A DNA stretch of 5,611 bases. Source: an uncultured Lachnospira sp. (GTDB lineage Bacteria > Bacillota > Clostridia > Lachnospirales > Lachnospiraceae). The stretch is taken from assembly GCA_900772425.1 (NCBI GenBank), contig CAAHEK010000118.1:1-5611 (forward strand), read 5' to 3'. This document shows positions 5,582 through 5,611 of this stretch, piece after piece (the stretch's first letter is position 1; each line of letters starts with the position of its first letter). The notes beneath the pieces were generated by a model. It was not told the origin of the DNA. It was given only the letters and a program-made list of their open reading frames with translations, and ran no database searches. The position numbers and the translations under genes were made by a program.

Positions 5582-5611
5582 ATGTTTGATAAAGTTACAA
5601 TGAAGTTAAAT
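5582..5611 (+). CDS. nadC: Quinolinate phosphoribosyltransferase NadC, N-terminal ten codons (cut by the window end)
   Basis: Only MFDKVTMKLN is visible. It begins 23 bases after nadB and is preceded by a good ribosome binding site, TGAGGA (5571-5576), five bases before the ATG. NadC would complete the nadABC set by converting quinolinate and phosphoribosyl pyrophosphate to nicotinate mononucleotide. The call rests mainly on operon position, and on the resemblance of KVTMKLN to clostridial NadC N-termini as I remember them. Ten residues cannot prove the family. Confidence 0.75.
   Translation, partial: MFDKVTMKLN

Noticed and set aside
1..5611. A functional link between metal efflux and NAD synthesis
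   Set aside because: The two operons are separated by a strong terminator, a repeat element and a separate promoter, with different operators; adjacency alone does not support a joint system.

Overview
The window reads as chromosomal DNA of an AT-rich, low-GC Gram-positive anaerobe of the Clostridia, most likely the family Lachnospiraceae. I infer this from the codon use, the strong GGAG-type ribosome binding sites, the nadA-nadB-nadC gene order, the short clostridial form of NadB and the style of the metal-resistance proteins. No 16S or other taxonomic marker is present, so the family call is a judgement. All real genes lie on the plus strand.

Positions 1-2770 hold a complete heavy-metal efflux operon. 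An ArsR/SmtB-type operator (2-25) is followed by a 72-residue free-standing HMA metal-binding protein (92-310), a P1B-2 Zn/Cd/Pb-exporting ATPase that lacks its own N-terminal metal-binding domain (368-2263), and a CadC-like ArsR/SmtB repressor (2281-2637). A strong A/T-flanked stem-loop terminator (2707-2762) closes the operon. The likely circuit is autoregulation: excess Zn(II), Cd(II) or Pb(II) releases the repressor from the operator, and the small HMA protein supplies or senses metal for the pump.

Positions 2638-3281 are a 644-base gap without a credible gene. It holds the terminator, an AT-rich spacer, and a striking imperfect inverted-repeat element of about 260-290 bases (core 2881-3139). 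Its arms share a 23-base identical stretch, and its centre is a locally GC-rich pair of hairpins. This looks like a dispersed intergenic repeat (MITE-like) or a gene for a structured RNA, and it is the least explained part of the window. The gap ends with the nadA promoter, overlapped by a palindrome that resembles operators of the niacin-responsive repressor NiaR.

Positions 3282-5611 hold the de novo NAD synthesis operon: nadA (quinolinate synthase, 4Fe-4S), nadB (L-aspartate oxidase, short form) and the first ten codons of nadC (quinolinate phosphoribosyltransferase), which runs off the window. NadB makes iminoaspartate, NadA condenses it with dihydroxyacetone phosphate to quinolinate, and NadC converts that to nicotinate mononucleotide. 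The metal and NAD operons appear to be independent transcription units separated by the terminator and the repeat element.
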